A DNA stretch of 49,828 bases from an uncultured Clostridia bacterium (GCA_934272745.1 CAKQSI010000012.1:1-49828), one strand, 5' to 3'. Positions 42,971 to 49,828 are shown, counted from the stretch's first letter. Notes: generated by a model from the letters alone, not told the origin. Made by a program: numbers and translations.

Positions 42971-44789
42971 CTTCCTGTCCTCCCTTTAACATTTTTTTAT
43001 GTTCTTCGATATGTTTGATGAAACGCGCCTTTATTTTGTCGGTGGGGTTTTCGCTTAAAACGGCGCGCGTATGCTCCGAAATATGCAGTTTGTGATCGTC
43101 GTAGATCTCCGCCGGCACCTCTTTGGTGCGGAGCAGCAGATTTTCTTCCGCCGCGCGCGTCGCGTGCAGTTCGGAAAGGTCGTTTGCCCCGTCGAGATTG
43201 GCGTACCCCATGGCGCGGAGCAGGCGTCGTCTGGTGGCGGAATCCAGCCCGCCGTCTTCCGAAGACAGCAGCCCCGCCGAAAGCAGTTCTAAAATCACGC
43301 TCTTGATCTGTGCGGGCGAGGAAGCCGATTCGCTTTCGGTGTCGAACGTCACGTCGTCGCTGGTCAGGTCGGTTTCCGAAAAATACACCATCTGCACTTT
43401 TTTGCCCGTACCGCCGGCGCGCATCAGCCGCTTTTTGCCGGCGTAGGCTTTCAAAAGCCGCAGCATCTGCTTGCCTACGCCGAGGATCGCGCGCTTTTCC
43501 GCGTCCGTGGTCATGGACAGGCGATTCTCGTCCTGTTCTACCAAAAGTTGCAGCGCTACGCCGCTGGTGATGTTGCTGGGCGTTTCGGAATTGCGGCTGA
43601 TTTCGGACACGCCCGAAATCTGGACGAATTCGTTGGACAGCCGTTCCTCTTCCTGCGTGAACTCCTTGGGAAAGGTCGCCCCTTCCAAAAATCTGGGCGG
43701 CGTTGCTCCCTGCCGGTATACGACGACTTTGCCGGGGGCGAGCCCGTCTTCCGCCAGGTCATCGGTATCCACCGAGCCGTCTTCTACCGTCAGAACGCCG
43801 TTTGCAAGGCGATTCAGAAATTCGTGTTTGCGGTTTTTGACCGCGTTATATGCCCGCTGCAGCGGAATCAGCCGTTCCACCACCGAAGTGCCGAAAAAGC
43901 TGCCCGCGTACAGGATCGCCGTCTGCCGCACGAAGGGAAAATCCCGCGTGCCGTTTTCGCCGTTAAGGTACGGCAATTCGCCGTCGTACAGCAACTCGTC
44001 GCCCGCCACCACGGTCATTCTGCCGTGGGGAAACGCCGCGCTCTCCCGCTCGTAGCGTTCGATCAAAACGACGCTGTCCCGCCGCCCTTCCGGGTCGTCC
44101 TTCTTCTGGTCGGCGTCCGAAAGGGTATAGACGTCCACCGTCCGCCCCTCGACTTCCACACCGTAAAGTTCCGAAATCAGCGATACGGGTACGGCTTTTG
44201 CGTGAATCAGACTCCTGACTTCCGCCAAAGATTCTGCGGAAAGCGAGTCGGGAAAGATCTCGAACGGCGACACCGCCGTGACCGAAATATCCCCTTCTTT
44301 GACCGGTTTTCCGTCGGCAAAGCCTACCGTTTTGCCGGCACGCGGATTCCACAGAACCTCGTAAAACACCGTGCCGTACGTTTCCGAAAGTACGGCTGCG
44401 CGCTGAATGATATCCGCAAGTCCGATGCGTTCGGAAGTTGCTTCTAAAACGCGGGTGGCAAGTTCCGCGCTGCGGATATCCCCCTCCTCGTCGGTTGCCG
44501 AACGCACTACCAGCGTCGGGCGGATACGCGCAAGTCTTGCAAGCCGGCTTTCGATGACCGGCGCAATGTTGTTGTACACCCCGCGATAACTCCAGTCGTA
44601 CGCCTTCGGTACCTCTTCCACGGTGCACCGCGGCGTCACGTCCACATACTGGTTGCCCGCCAGGTAATTGCGGCAAAGTTGCCAGGTCAGTTCCCGCTCC
44701 CGCCGCTCCTTTCTTCTTTTTAAAAAGTCCTCCGTCACCTCGCGCACGAGGTCGATTTCTTTTCTCGATTTCTGTTTCGTGTTTCCCAT
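42960..44789 (-). CDS. Phage portal protein (P22/podovirus-like)
   Basis: 609 residues from ATG 44789 (AGGAGAG 4 bp upstream; in-frame sequence to 44849 has no such site). Portal features: RNYLAGNQYVDVTP and YDWSYRGVYNNIAPVIESRLARLARIRP near the N-terminus, ISVTAVSPFEIFPDSLSAESL, then FVRQTAILYAGSFFGTSVVERLIPLQRAYNAVKNRKHEFLNRLAN and ERLSNEFVQISGVSEISRNSETPSNITSGVALQLLVEQDENRL. The last part is shared with dodecameric portals of P22-type phages. The portal forms the DNA-entry vertex and binds terminase. Gene order terminase-portal-scaffold-capsid agrees. Confidence 0.85.
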   Translation of the reverse strand: MGNTKQKSRKEIDLVREVTEDFLKRRKERRERELTWQLCRNYLAGNQYVDVTPRCTVEEVPKAYDWSYRGVYNNIAPVIESRLARLARIRPTLVVRSATDEEGDIRSAELATRVLEATSERIGLADIIQRAAVLSETYGTVFYEVLWNPRAGKTVGFADGKPVKEGDISVTAVSPFEIFPDSLSAESLAEVRSLIHAKAVPVSLISELYGVEVEGRTVDVYTLSDADQKKDDPEGRRDSVVLIERYERESAAFPHGRMTVVAGDELLYDGELPYLNGENGTRDFPFVRQTAILYAGSFFGTSVVERLIPLQRAYNAVKNRKHEFLNRLANGVLTVEDGSVDTDDLAEDGLAPGKVVVYRQGATPPRFLEGATFPKEFTQEEERLSNEFVQISGVSEISRNSETPSNITSGVALQLLVEQDENRLSMTTDAEKRAILGVGKQMLRLLKAYAGKKRLMRAGGTGKKVQMVYFSETDLTSDDVTFDTESESASSPAQIKSVILELLSAGLLSSEDGGLDSATRRRLLRAMGYANLDGANDLSELHATRAAEENLLLRTKEVPAEIYDDHKLHISEHTRAVLSENPTDKIKARFIKHIEEHKKMLKGGQEDGE

Positions 44790-45000
44790 TTTCTCTCCTA
44801 TATTTCGGGCGCCGCCCGAACGATACCGCTTGCGGAAGTCTTTCCGCACAAAACGGCGTTTTTGTTTTGAATTGTTGATTGCGTTTGCCGCGCGCGAATA
44901 TATTTGTCAAAAGTCCCCTTTCTCCCCTCGCGCGCGGCGTTTTCCGGCAACCACGCGCCGATTTTTAAGGGACGTACCCCCGTTTTCGGGAACAAGCGCC

Positions 45001-45100
45001 CGCTTTTCGCAAGTTGCCGTTTCCGCTTCGGCGAAAATCAAGGTCGCTTTTCGCAAGTTGCCGTTTCCGCTTCGGCGGAAATCAAGGTCGCTTTTCCTCC
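45001..45100. repeat. 44-bp tandem repeat, 2.3 copies
   Basis: Units beginning CGCTTTTCGCAAGTTGCCGT at 45001 and 45045 and a partial at 45089, nearly identical. They lie in the 339-bp gap 44790-45128 between the portal and small-terminase-like genes, which otherwise holds only the dispersed hairpin at 44959-44990. Confidence 0.85.
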
Positions 45101-45128
45101 CCTCGTTTGCCATAAGCATTGCGAAAAT

Positions 45129-45506
45129 TCACGCTTTGTTTCCGTCCCAGCCGCCGGGGTATTCTCCGGAATCTTTCTCAACCGGGGCGTTCTCTCCGGG
45201 GCGTTCTCCGCCCGGCTCTTTCTCTTCGATCTCCCGCAAAAGCCGGGCTAAGTCTTTGGTATACGCCGCAAGTTCCGCGTCGGTCATGGACGAAAAATCT
45301 TCCTTTTCCTCCCCTTCCGAAAGCAGAATTTTCACCGCGGCAAGATCGGGCGGAACCTCCTTTTTGGTCACCTTGCGGCGCTTTAACACCTCTTCTCCGT
45401 CGTCGTCGATGCCGTACTCCTCCTGCGTTTCCAGCAGGGTTTCCCCCAACGCCTTTCTTAAGAGCGCGCGTTTGATCTCTCCCGCCTTTTCCCATTTTTC
45501 TCTCAT
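45129..45506 (-). CDS. Small terminase-like protein (C-terminal module only)
   Basis: 125 residues. EIKRALLRKALGETLLETQE...VLKRRKVTKKEVPPDLAAVKILL resembles the C-terminal half of Firmicutes phage small terminase subunits, where a GYxYxET...TKHVPPDVxAxIFWL-type segment contacts the large subunit. The usual N-terminal helix-turn-helix DNA-binding part is missing, and an acidic Pro/Gly tail (GGERPGENAPVEKDSGEYPGG) ends the protein. Start ATG overlaps the large terminase stop (ATGA), with AAGGAG upstream. Placing it after rather than before the large subunit is unusual. Assignment rests on one short motif. Confidence 0.5.
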   Translation of the reverse strand: MREKWEKAGEIKRALLRKALGETLLETQEEYGIDDDGEEVLKRRKVTKKEVPPDLAAVKILLSEGEEKEDFSSMTDAELAAYTKDLARLLREIEEKEPGGERPGENAPVEKDSGEYPGGWDGNKA

Positions 45507-47557
45507 AAAAACCGTCTCCTTTTTTTAGAATACAGACGGATCAGCCGTTCTTTTTCCTTTAGTACGTCGCTTTTTTGCACTTCCGGCAGGACGTTTCTCG
45601 GCTTGGTCATAAGGTAGTACCGCAGCTCGTCCAGCGCGTGGTCGTCCTCCTTTTTCGGGTGGTCGCCGCTTTGCCAGCGATAGGCTTTCAGTTCGCGGAT
45701 CAGATTGACGCAGTTGCGAAAAATAAACAGTTTTTTCTGCTTTAAATAGCGTTTGACCTGCGCGATTCCCGAAAATAAATCTTTATTGACGTTGCCGTTC
45801 GCCGCGATGCCGCAGTCGAAAAAGAGTTCCCGCACCGACTTTTCGCCGCTGAGCGTACGCTGGGAAGCGGCAGAATCGATAAACGCTTCCACCCGCCCCG
45901 CCTTGTCCTTTTTCCAGCCCAAAGAGTCCGCAATTTCTTTGATACGGTCGGCGTGATAGTCCACGTTTTTCTCCGCCTCGAAGTGTTCCGCCACAACGTA
46001 AACGTTGCCGTCGTAATCCACCGCGTAAAAGTGCGCGGACAGCGGATTGTGCAGACCGGGGTCGATGGAAACCGCGTCCTGCCAATCCGGCGGCACCGGA
46101 AAAGGGTCGATCACGTGCACGTTTTCGTCAAATTCCGGATAGACCGGACCGGAGCCCTCGCAAAACCTGCCGTACCTGCGGGAAGCCAGCTCGCTTTCCG
46201 GCAGCGCTTTGGTAAAGGCGTCCACTTCCTTTCTGGAAAGAAAGGGGTTGTCCTGCCACTCCATAAACTCGCACCACACTTCGGGGTCGTTTTTGCGGTT
46301 GAGAAAAATTTCGTCGTAAACGAAGGTCAAGCCTTTGAGCGGGGTCATCGTGCCGAAAATTTCGCCGCGCTTGTCTAAAACGCGCATCTTGCATTCCCGG
46401 TAAATATCCTCCGGCGGTTCTTCGTCAAACCACACGAAGTCGAGCGACGCCCCCTGAAATTTTTCTCTCCCCTGATCGCAGGACTTGAAGCCGATGACCG
46501 ACGTTCCGCCCAGTTCGTTTTTTATCACGATGCGGTCGATCACGCCGCTTTCCGGTCGGTCCTTTCTGCCCGAAAGCATGACGATATCCTCGATATAGCG
46601 CGGGTTTAAGTACGACAGAATTTTTTCCTGCGCGACGTCGCGCTGCACCTGCTGCGAAAGCGATACCACCCATCCGACCACGTTGTTCTTGTTTTTCCGG
46701 TAAGGGTGAATGCCGCGCGCAAGGTACACCGCCTCCACGGCGCCGCACTCAGTCTTGCCCGTGCGGTTGCCGCCGAACACCCAGCGGTTGCGCTTTTTGC
46801 ATTTATGAAAGGCGATCTGCTTTTTATGCCGTTTTTTGCCCGTATTATAAACGGAAAGTTTTTCGCTCTTTCGTTTTCCCGCTTCTTTCAGCGCCTCCGC
46901 AAGGCGCAACTTCGTTTCGCGTAAAGTCGCGGAAGCAGAACTTTCTTCCTTGCCCGCCGCTCCTTGTTTGCTCGTGTTTTCCGCACGCGTCGCTTCTTTC
47001 TCTCTCGCGTCTTCCGCGATTGCCACTTCTCGCCCGCCTGTGATTTTTGCACGCGTCTCTTCTTTCTCTCTCGCATCTTCCGCGATTGCCGCTTCTCGCC
47101 CGCCTGCGATTTTCGCGATTGCCGCTTCTCGCCCGCCTGTGATTTTTGCACGCGGCGGTACTTCCCCGCGCCCGGCTTCCGCAACCGCGGATTTGCTTGT
47201 CCCGCCTGCGCTCTCGTTTTCTTCTGCCGCCGGAAACTTTTCCGTCGCACATCCCGCTCCGTCGGGCGCCGGCAGTTTTTTTGCCCCGCCTGCGTTTTTT
47301 TCCCCGACGGAGTTCGCTGCTCCGCCCGTATTCTCGCTTGTTTCTGCCGCCGGAAACTTTTCCGTCGCACACCCCGCGCCGTCGGGCGCCCGCGGCAGTT
47401 TTTTTGCCCCGCCTGCGTTTTTTTCCCCGACGGAGTTCGCTGCTCCGCCCGCACCCTCGCTTGTTTCTGCCGCCGGTGCGTTCCCCGCTCCGTCGGGCGC
47501 CCGCGGCAGATTCGACAATATCCGTCCCTTTTCGCCTGTTTCTACGTTTTTTCTCAT
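45503..47557 (-). CDS. terL: Phage terminase large subunit with about 230-residue repetitive N-terminal extension
   Basis: DNA-packaging ATPase and nuclease. Walker A is VFGGNRTGKTE (K268), Walker B is DFVWFDEEPPED, and MTPLKGLTFVYDEIF follows. RNase H-like nuclease Asp residues lie in SIDPGLHNPLSAHFYAVD, AFIDSAASQ and DDHALDELRYYL. In typical subunits Walker A is within the first about 70 residues. Here it follows about 260, of which the first about 180 are two families of tandem repeats (about 41 residues containing NSVGEKNAGGAKKL, and 22 residues containing ITGGREAAIAEDAREKE). The start is ATG 47557 with AGAGGAAAAGAG upstream. The frame stays open to 48457, but that part overlaps the opposite-strand gene and has no ribosome site. 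Confidence 0.88.
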   Translation of the reverse strand: MRKNVETGEKGRILSNLPRAPDGAGNAPAAETSEGAGGAANSVGEKNAGGAKKLPRAPDGAGCATEKFPAAETSENTGGAANSVGEKNAGGAKKLPAPDGAGCATEKFPAAEENESAGGTSKSAVAEAGRGEVPPRAKITGGREAAIAKIAGGREAAIAEDAREKEETRAKITGGREVAIAEDAREKEATRAENTSKQGAAGKEESSASATLRETKLRLAEALKEAGKRKSEKLSVYNTGKKRHKKQIAFHKCKKRNRWVFGGNRTGKTECGAVEAVYLARGIHPYRKNKNNVVGWVVSLSQQVQRDVAQEKILSYLNPRYIEDIVMLSGRKDRPESGVIDRIVIKNELGGTSVIGFKSCDQGREKFQGASLDFVWFDEEPPEDIYRECKMRVLDKRGEIFGTMTPLKGLTFVYDEIFLNRKNDPEVWCEFMEWQDNPFLSRKEVDAFTKALPESELASRRYGRFCEGSGPVYPEFDENVHVIDPFPVPPDWQDAVSIDPGLHNPLSAHFYAVDYDGNVYVVAEHFEAEKNVDYHADRIKEIADSLGWKKDKAGRVEAFIDSAASQRTLSGEKSVRELFFDCGIAANGNVNKDLFSGIAQVKRYLKQKKLFIFRNCVNLIRELKAYRWQSGDHPKKEDDHALDELRYYLMTKPRNVLPEVQKSDVLKEKERLIRLYSKKRRRFL
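46983..47510 (-). repeat. In-frame tandem repeats in the terminase N-terminus
   Basis: Two families. Units of 120-123 bp (copies from about 47223, 47343 and a partial from 47463) encode GAGCATEKFPAAE and NSVGEKNAGGAKKL. Units of 66 bp (copies near 46983 and 47049, with a shortened one near 47101) encode the TGGREAAIAEDAREKE type. All periods are multiples of 3, so the frame is kept. Confidence 0.85.
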
Positions 47558-47608
47558 TCTCTTTTCCTCTATGCTGTTGCTATATCGTTCAAAAGGGGGG
47601 CAAGGCAG

Positions 47609-48367
47609 ATGAAACGCGTATTTTTCGTTCTTTTCGCGTGTATTTGCGCCCTTTGCGCCGCCTTTCCCCGCCCGGCTTCTGCCCGGGCGGAAACCCCCGC
47701 TTTCTGCCGTGCAGTCACAAATACGGTCATTCTTTATAAAATGCCGGTCAGCCATTACGATTACGCCCTGTTCTGCGTTCCCTACTCCTACTACCTCCGC
47801 ATCGTCGATCGGGAAGGCGACTTTTTTCTGGTGGAATATCAGGACAACGCGGACGGCTTCCCCAAAATTTACGGTTACGTAGAAGAATCCGCCGTCAGTA
47901 CGGAATACCAGACCCCGACCCTTCCCCTCTATCCCAAGCAGTCGCTTTCGGTCATTCGCAGCAGTTACGTCTACACACAGCCCGCGCGGAACGCCGAACT
48001 CCTTGCCAGCGCCCTGAAAGACCAGACCGTCCGGCTGTACGGATCCTTCCCGTCCAAAGACGGCGAAGACCTCTTTTATTACGTCAAATTCGGTCAGGTG
48101 ATGGGGTATATTCCTGCGGAAGCCTGTTCTTCTCCCAGAGAAACGACGCACCCCGACCCCATTCTTTCGCCTTCGGTCGAACCCATCTCCGACCCGTCCG
48201 CAACGCCGGCAGGTGACGATTCCCCCGCGAAATCCGTTTCCCGCGGGAAGGAAACCATCGAGATCGTGCTGATCGTCGCCATCACGCTTGCGGTACTTGT
48301 CATCGTTTATACCATGTTCCGCCCCAAAAAGCCGGAATCCCGCTTTTTCGACGACGAGGACGAGTAG
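47609..48367 (+). CDS. Secreted, membrane-anchored protein with SH3-like region, opposite strand within phage cassette
   Basis: 252 residues. An N-terminal signal peptide (VFFVLFACICALCAAF, cleavage likely after ASA) precedes an extracellular part with two SH3-like stretches (SYYLRIVDREGDFFLVEYQD...IYGYVEESAVS and YVYTQPARNAELLASALKDQTVRLYGSF...YYVKFGQVMGYIPAEA). A Pro/Ser/Asp linker, a C-terminal membrane helix (IVLIVAITLAVLVIVYTMF) and an acidic end (FFDDEDE) follow. It would sit outside the cell, anchored at its C-terminus. The ATG at 47609 has GGGGGG and AAGG upstream. It is divergent from terL with 51 bp between start codons, so its promoter must lie in or near the terL N-terminus. Possibly a moron (host-fitness gene) in the phage unit; function unknown. 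Confidence 0.82.
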   Translation: MKRVFFVLFACICALCAAFPRPASARAETPAFCRAVTNTVILYKMPVSHYDYALFCVPYSYYLRIVDREGDFFLVEYQDNADGFPKIYGYVEESAVSTEYQTPTLPLYPKQSLSVIRSSYVYTQPARNAELLASALKDQTVRLYGSFPSKDGEDLFYYVKFGQVMGYIPAEACSSPRETTHPDPILSPSVEPISDPSATPAGDDSPAKSVSRGKETIEIVLIVAITLAVLVIVYTMFRPKKPESRFFDDEDE

Positions 48368-48533
48368 CGCTTGGCGCGCTCTGCGGGCGCACCCCGTTTG
48401 ACGGCGAGGACGAGTAATAAACAATTCGTGGTTTGCAGGCGGAGTATACAGGCGCACCCCGTTTGACGGCGAAGCCGTAACGTTTCATACGCGTTCTATA
48501 CTCAAACACGTTTGGCGGCGAAGCCGAATAACG
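48353..48533 (+). repeat. Degenerate repeats of the membrane-anchored protein gene's 3' end
   Basis: The gene end GACGAGGACGAGTAG (stop at 48365-48367) is echoed as GGCGAGGACGAGTAATAA (about 48402), GACGGCGAAGCCGTAA (about 48464) and GGCGGCGAAGCCGAATAA (about 48514). Each copy ends in a stop codon, and CACCCCGTTTGACGGCGA is shared by the middle two. No ORF is credible in 48368-48647. Confidence 0.75.
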
Positions 48534-48647
48534 CTTTTTCCTATTTGCGGCGCCCCCTTAAACGAAGTTTTCGGCGTCCGCTTTTTACAAGAACAATTTT
48601 AGCGCCTCTTACCTGCGCGTTTTGCACAACAGAATTTTTAGCGCGCC

Positions 48648-49229
48648 TTATCTGCGCGTTTCCGCGTCCACCAACGGCAGGGGCGTCAACTTCCACTTCA
48701 CGACGGGGATCTGCTCCTCTTCCTTTACCGCCGGCTTCTTTTGGGATTCGGCAGGCTTGGGCGCGGCAGCCGCGTTTTTGTTGGCAGCCGCGTCGACGAT
48801 GGCGTCTTCTAAAAACCGGAAATACGCCGTGCGATCCAACCGCGCGCCGCGGAAGATGCTTTCCACGTCATTTTCGTACAAAAATGCTTCCATCTTTTTT
48901 ACCGCTCTGCGCAACTTTCTGTAATAAGTCGTCCGCGAAAAAGAATATCTCTCCTTTTTATACGCCCTGCACGCGCCGGTAAGCCGATCCGACAAAACCA
49001 CACGTTCCGAATCGGAAAGTTGCCCGATTGCCCTTTCCATCATACCGTAAATCTGCGCGAGCGAATCGCGTTTGTTCAGACGATAAAGTAACTTCTCCGC
49101 CTGTTTTGCACTGGCGCTTCTGTCGTAAAAGGAACGCACGGCGCTTTCTTCGATCACTTCGTCCATACTCCTCAAAAGGTGAGGAATCCTCGGGTAAGCA
49201 GACAGCATCATTTTCGTAAACTTCTTCAT
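48648..49229 (-). CDS. ArpU-like / sigma-region-4-like phage regulator (putative)
   Basis: 193 residues from ATG 49229 (AGGAG upstream; an in-frame extension to 49280 runs across the dyad at 49256). The central part, YRLNKRDSLAQIYGMMERAIGQLSDSERVVLSDRL...YSFSRTTYYRKLRRAVKKMEAFL, has the pattern of ArpU-type phage late regulators and sigma-70 region 4: a conserved helix, LS.SER.VL, then a helix-turn-helix with TTYYRKLRRA. A low-complexity linker (AAANKNAAAAPKPAESQKKPAVKEEEQ) and a short C-terminal tail follow. ArpU-like genes commonly sit just before terminase genes. First gene of the leftward phage unit, with its own strong promoter. Confidence 0.55.
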   Translation of the reverse strand: MKKFTKMMLSAYPRIPHLLRSMDEVIEESAVRSFYDRSASAKQAEKLLYRLNKRDSLAQIYGMMERAIGQLSDSERVVLSDRLTGACRAYKKERYSFSRTTYYRKLRRAVKKMEAFLYENDVESIFRGARLDRTAYFRFLEDAIVDAAANKNAAAAPKPAESQKKPAVKEEEQIPVVKWKLTPLPLVDAETRR

Positions 49230-49255
49230 CTTCTTTCTTCTCCTATAAAAATCGC

Positions 49256-49276
49256 TTTCGACAAGATTTGTCGAAA
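49256..49276. promoter_or_regulatory. Perfect operator-like dyad downstream of the phage promoter
   Basis: TTTCGACAA / TTGTCGAAA, 9-bp arms around GAT, between the transcription start and the ribosome site of the regulator gene. It suits a repressor-binding site (roadblock) or RNA hairpin. It does not match the GAACN4GTTC LexA box of Bacillus. Confidence 0.6.
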
Positions 49277-49291
49277 ACACATTTCCTCTCC

Positions 49292-49320
49292 ATTATACGG
49301 AAACCGACATAAAATTGCAA
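49292..49320 (-). promoter_or_regulatory. Promoter of the leftward phage unit
   Basis: Minus-strand TTGCAA (plus 49315-49320), 17-bp spacer, TATAAT (plus 49292-49297), about 60 bp before the regulator gene. Confidence 0.8.
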
Positions 49321-49442
49321 TATTTCGTTTCATATTTTTTACAAATCTAAATAATTTTTTAACGTCTTTTTCATGATTTGAGGAATGATTCCCTACGCAC
49401 CCCGGAAAAAGGCGTAATTTTGCTGCCCGAAAATATAAAATC

Positions 49443-49466
49443 GGCGCTTTTAGCGCCAATTCTTTT
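49443..49466. terminator. Bidirectional terminator upstream of the phage promoter
   Basis: GGCGCT / AGCGCC stem with TTT loop. T-rich tails lie on both sides (AATTCTTTTT on plus, GATTTTATATTTT on minus). It would insulate the phage promoter from minus-strand transcription arriving from beyond the window. Confidence 0.6.
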
Positions 49467-49599
49467 TCCGGCGGCAATCGTGAAAAAATTCTTCCCCGTA
49501 CATTTTTCTGCACGTTGCCCGCACGTTGCCCGCGCGTGGCTTGCGCCTTACCGAAGCATTTGCTTGTGCGCCGCCGCACTTTGCCGGTGCATTGTTTGT

Positions 49600-49828
49600 G
49601 CGTGCCGAATATTTGCCCGCACTTTACCGGCGTATCTGTCCGCGCCTCGTTTTACGTGTCGCCCGCATGCCGTTTGCGCTTTGCCAAAGCATTACCTGTA
49701 CGTTACCACCCGCGCTTTGCCTGCGCGTGCCGAATATTTGCCCGCACTTTACCGGCGTATCTGTCCGCGCCTCGTTTTACGTGCCGCCCGCATGCCGTTT
49801 GCGCTTTGCCAAAGCATTGCCCGTACGT
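49600..49828. repeat. 125-bp-period direct repeat at the right edge
   Basis: About 104 bp starting GCGTGCCGAATATTTGCCCG at 49600 recurs from 49725, with three mismatches. The second copy runs to the window edge, so the array may continue. Shorter degenerate units (TTTGCC, TTACC, CGC motifs) precede it from about 49500. It is not a CRISPR: copies are long, separated by only about 21 bp and contain no short dyad-flanked spacer pattern. No ORF is credible in 49281-49828. Confidence 0.85.

Noticed and set aside
46964..47608. A long upstream extension of the plus-strand membrane-anchored protein gene
   Set aside because: The Phe/Cys/Arg-rich product is the antisense of the terminase repeats, and the signal peptide begins at the ATG at 47609.
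47558..48457. A 300-codon upstream extension of the terminase frame
   Set aside because: It is antisense to the plus-strand signal-peptide gene and has no ribosome site; a good AGAGGAAAAGAG site supports the start at 47557.
49256..49276. LexA (SOS) box at the phage promoter
   Set aside because: The arms TTTCGACAA/TTGTCGAAA do not match the Bacillus-type GAACN4GTTC consensus; kept only as an unspecified operator candidate.
49600..49828. CRISPR array
   Set aside because: The repeated unit is over 100 bp, with only about 21 bp between copies and no series of distinct spacers; no cas gene is in the window.

Overview
The window reads as a chromosomal segment of a Bacillota (Firmicutes) bacterium, most likely an uncultivated gut-type member of Clostridia. 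This is an inference. It rests on strong AGGAGG ribosome binding sites, consensus SigA-type promoters, RNase J, a SmtB/CadC-type regulator with a P1B ATPase, MazF, a TrmR/U32 tRNA-modification pair, BspA-type leucine-rich-repeat lipoproteins and a GGGtGRT protein. GC is moderately high and intergenic regions are unusually rich in degenerate direct and palindromic repeats. I saw no tRNA, rRNA, CRISPR array, transposase or integrase.

Layout. 1-5800 (+): a CDF metal transporter cut by the left edge, a DUF308 membrane protein, and a metal-responsive SmtB-like repressor followed by a Zn/Cd-type P1B ATPase, with a visible promoter and operator. 6164-11874 (-): pncB-lspA-rluD as one operon, a small membrane protein, lgt and a solitary mazF. 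12284-18288 (-): a DEAD-box RNA helicase with a repeat tail, recX overlapping nnrD, and tyrS-yigZ. 18768-20474 (+): a two-gene operon of a NifU/IscU-like scaffold protein and a GGGtGRT protein, conserved by my recollection but of unknown function. 20869-27236 (-): two BspA-like LRR lipoproteins whose secretion and linker modules are near-identical. 27446-31338 (-): a U32-family tRNA hydroxylase, a TrmR-like methyltransferase and RNase J. 31891-34362 (-): a long coiled-coil protein. 35056-37322 (+): serC-serA.

38099-49229 (mostly -) is a compact phage head and packaging cassette: regulator, large terminase, small-terminase-like protein, portal, scaffold, major capsid, adaptor, putative beta-propeller nozzle and a coiled-coil protein. 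The gene order resembles short-tailed (podovirus-like) phages. No lysis, tail-fibre, integrase or replication gene lies between its strong promoter at 49292 and the terminators before serA. One oppositely oriented gene for a secreted or membrane-anchored protein (47609-48367) interrupts it. The right edge carries a 125-bp-period direct repeat that runs out of the window.

Two signals cut across the window. First, the sequence around the stop codon is copied, stop codon included, just downstream of at least five genes. Second, an oriented palindromic repeat (core GGGCGATC...GATCGCCC, one GTAGGGG end and one GCGGG end) is scattered in three intergenic regions. Lgt and LspA sit in the same window as two of their predicted lipoprotein substrates.
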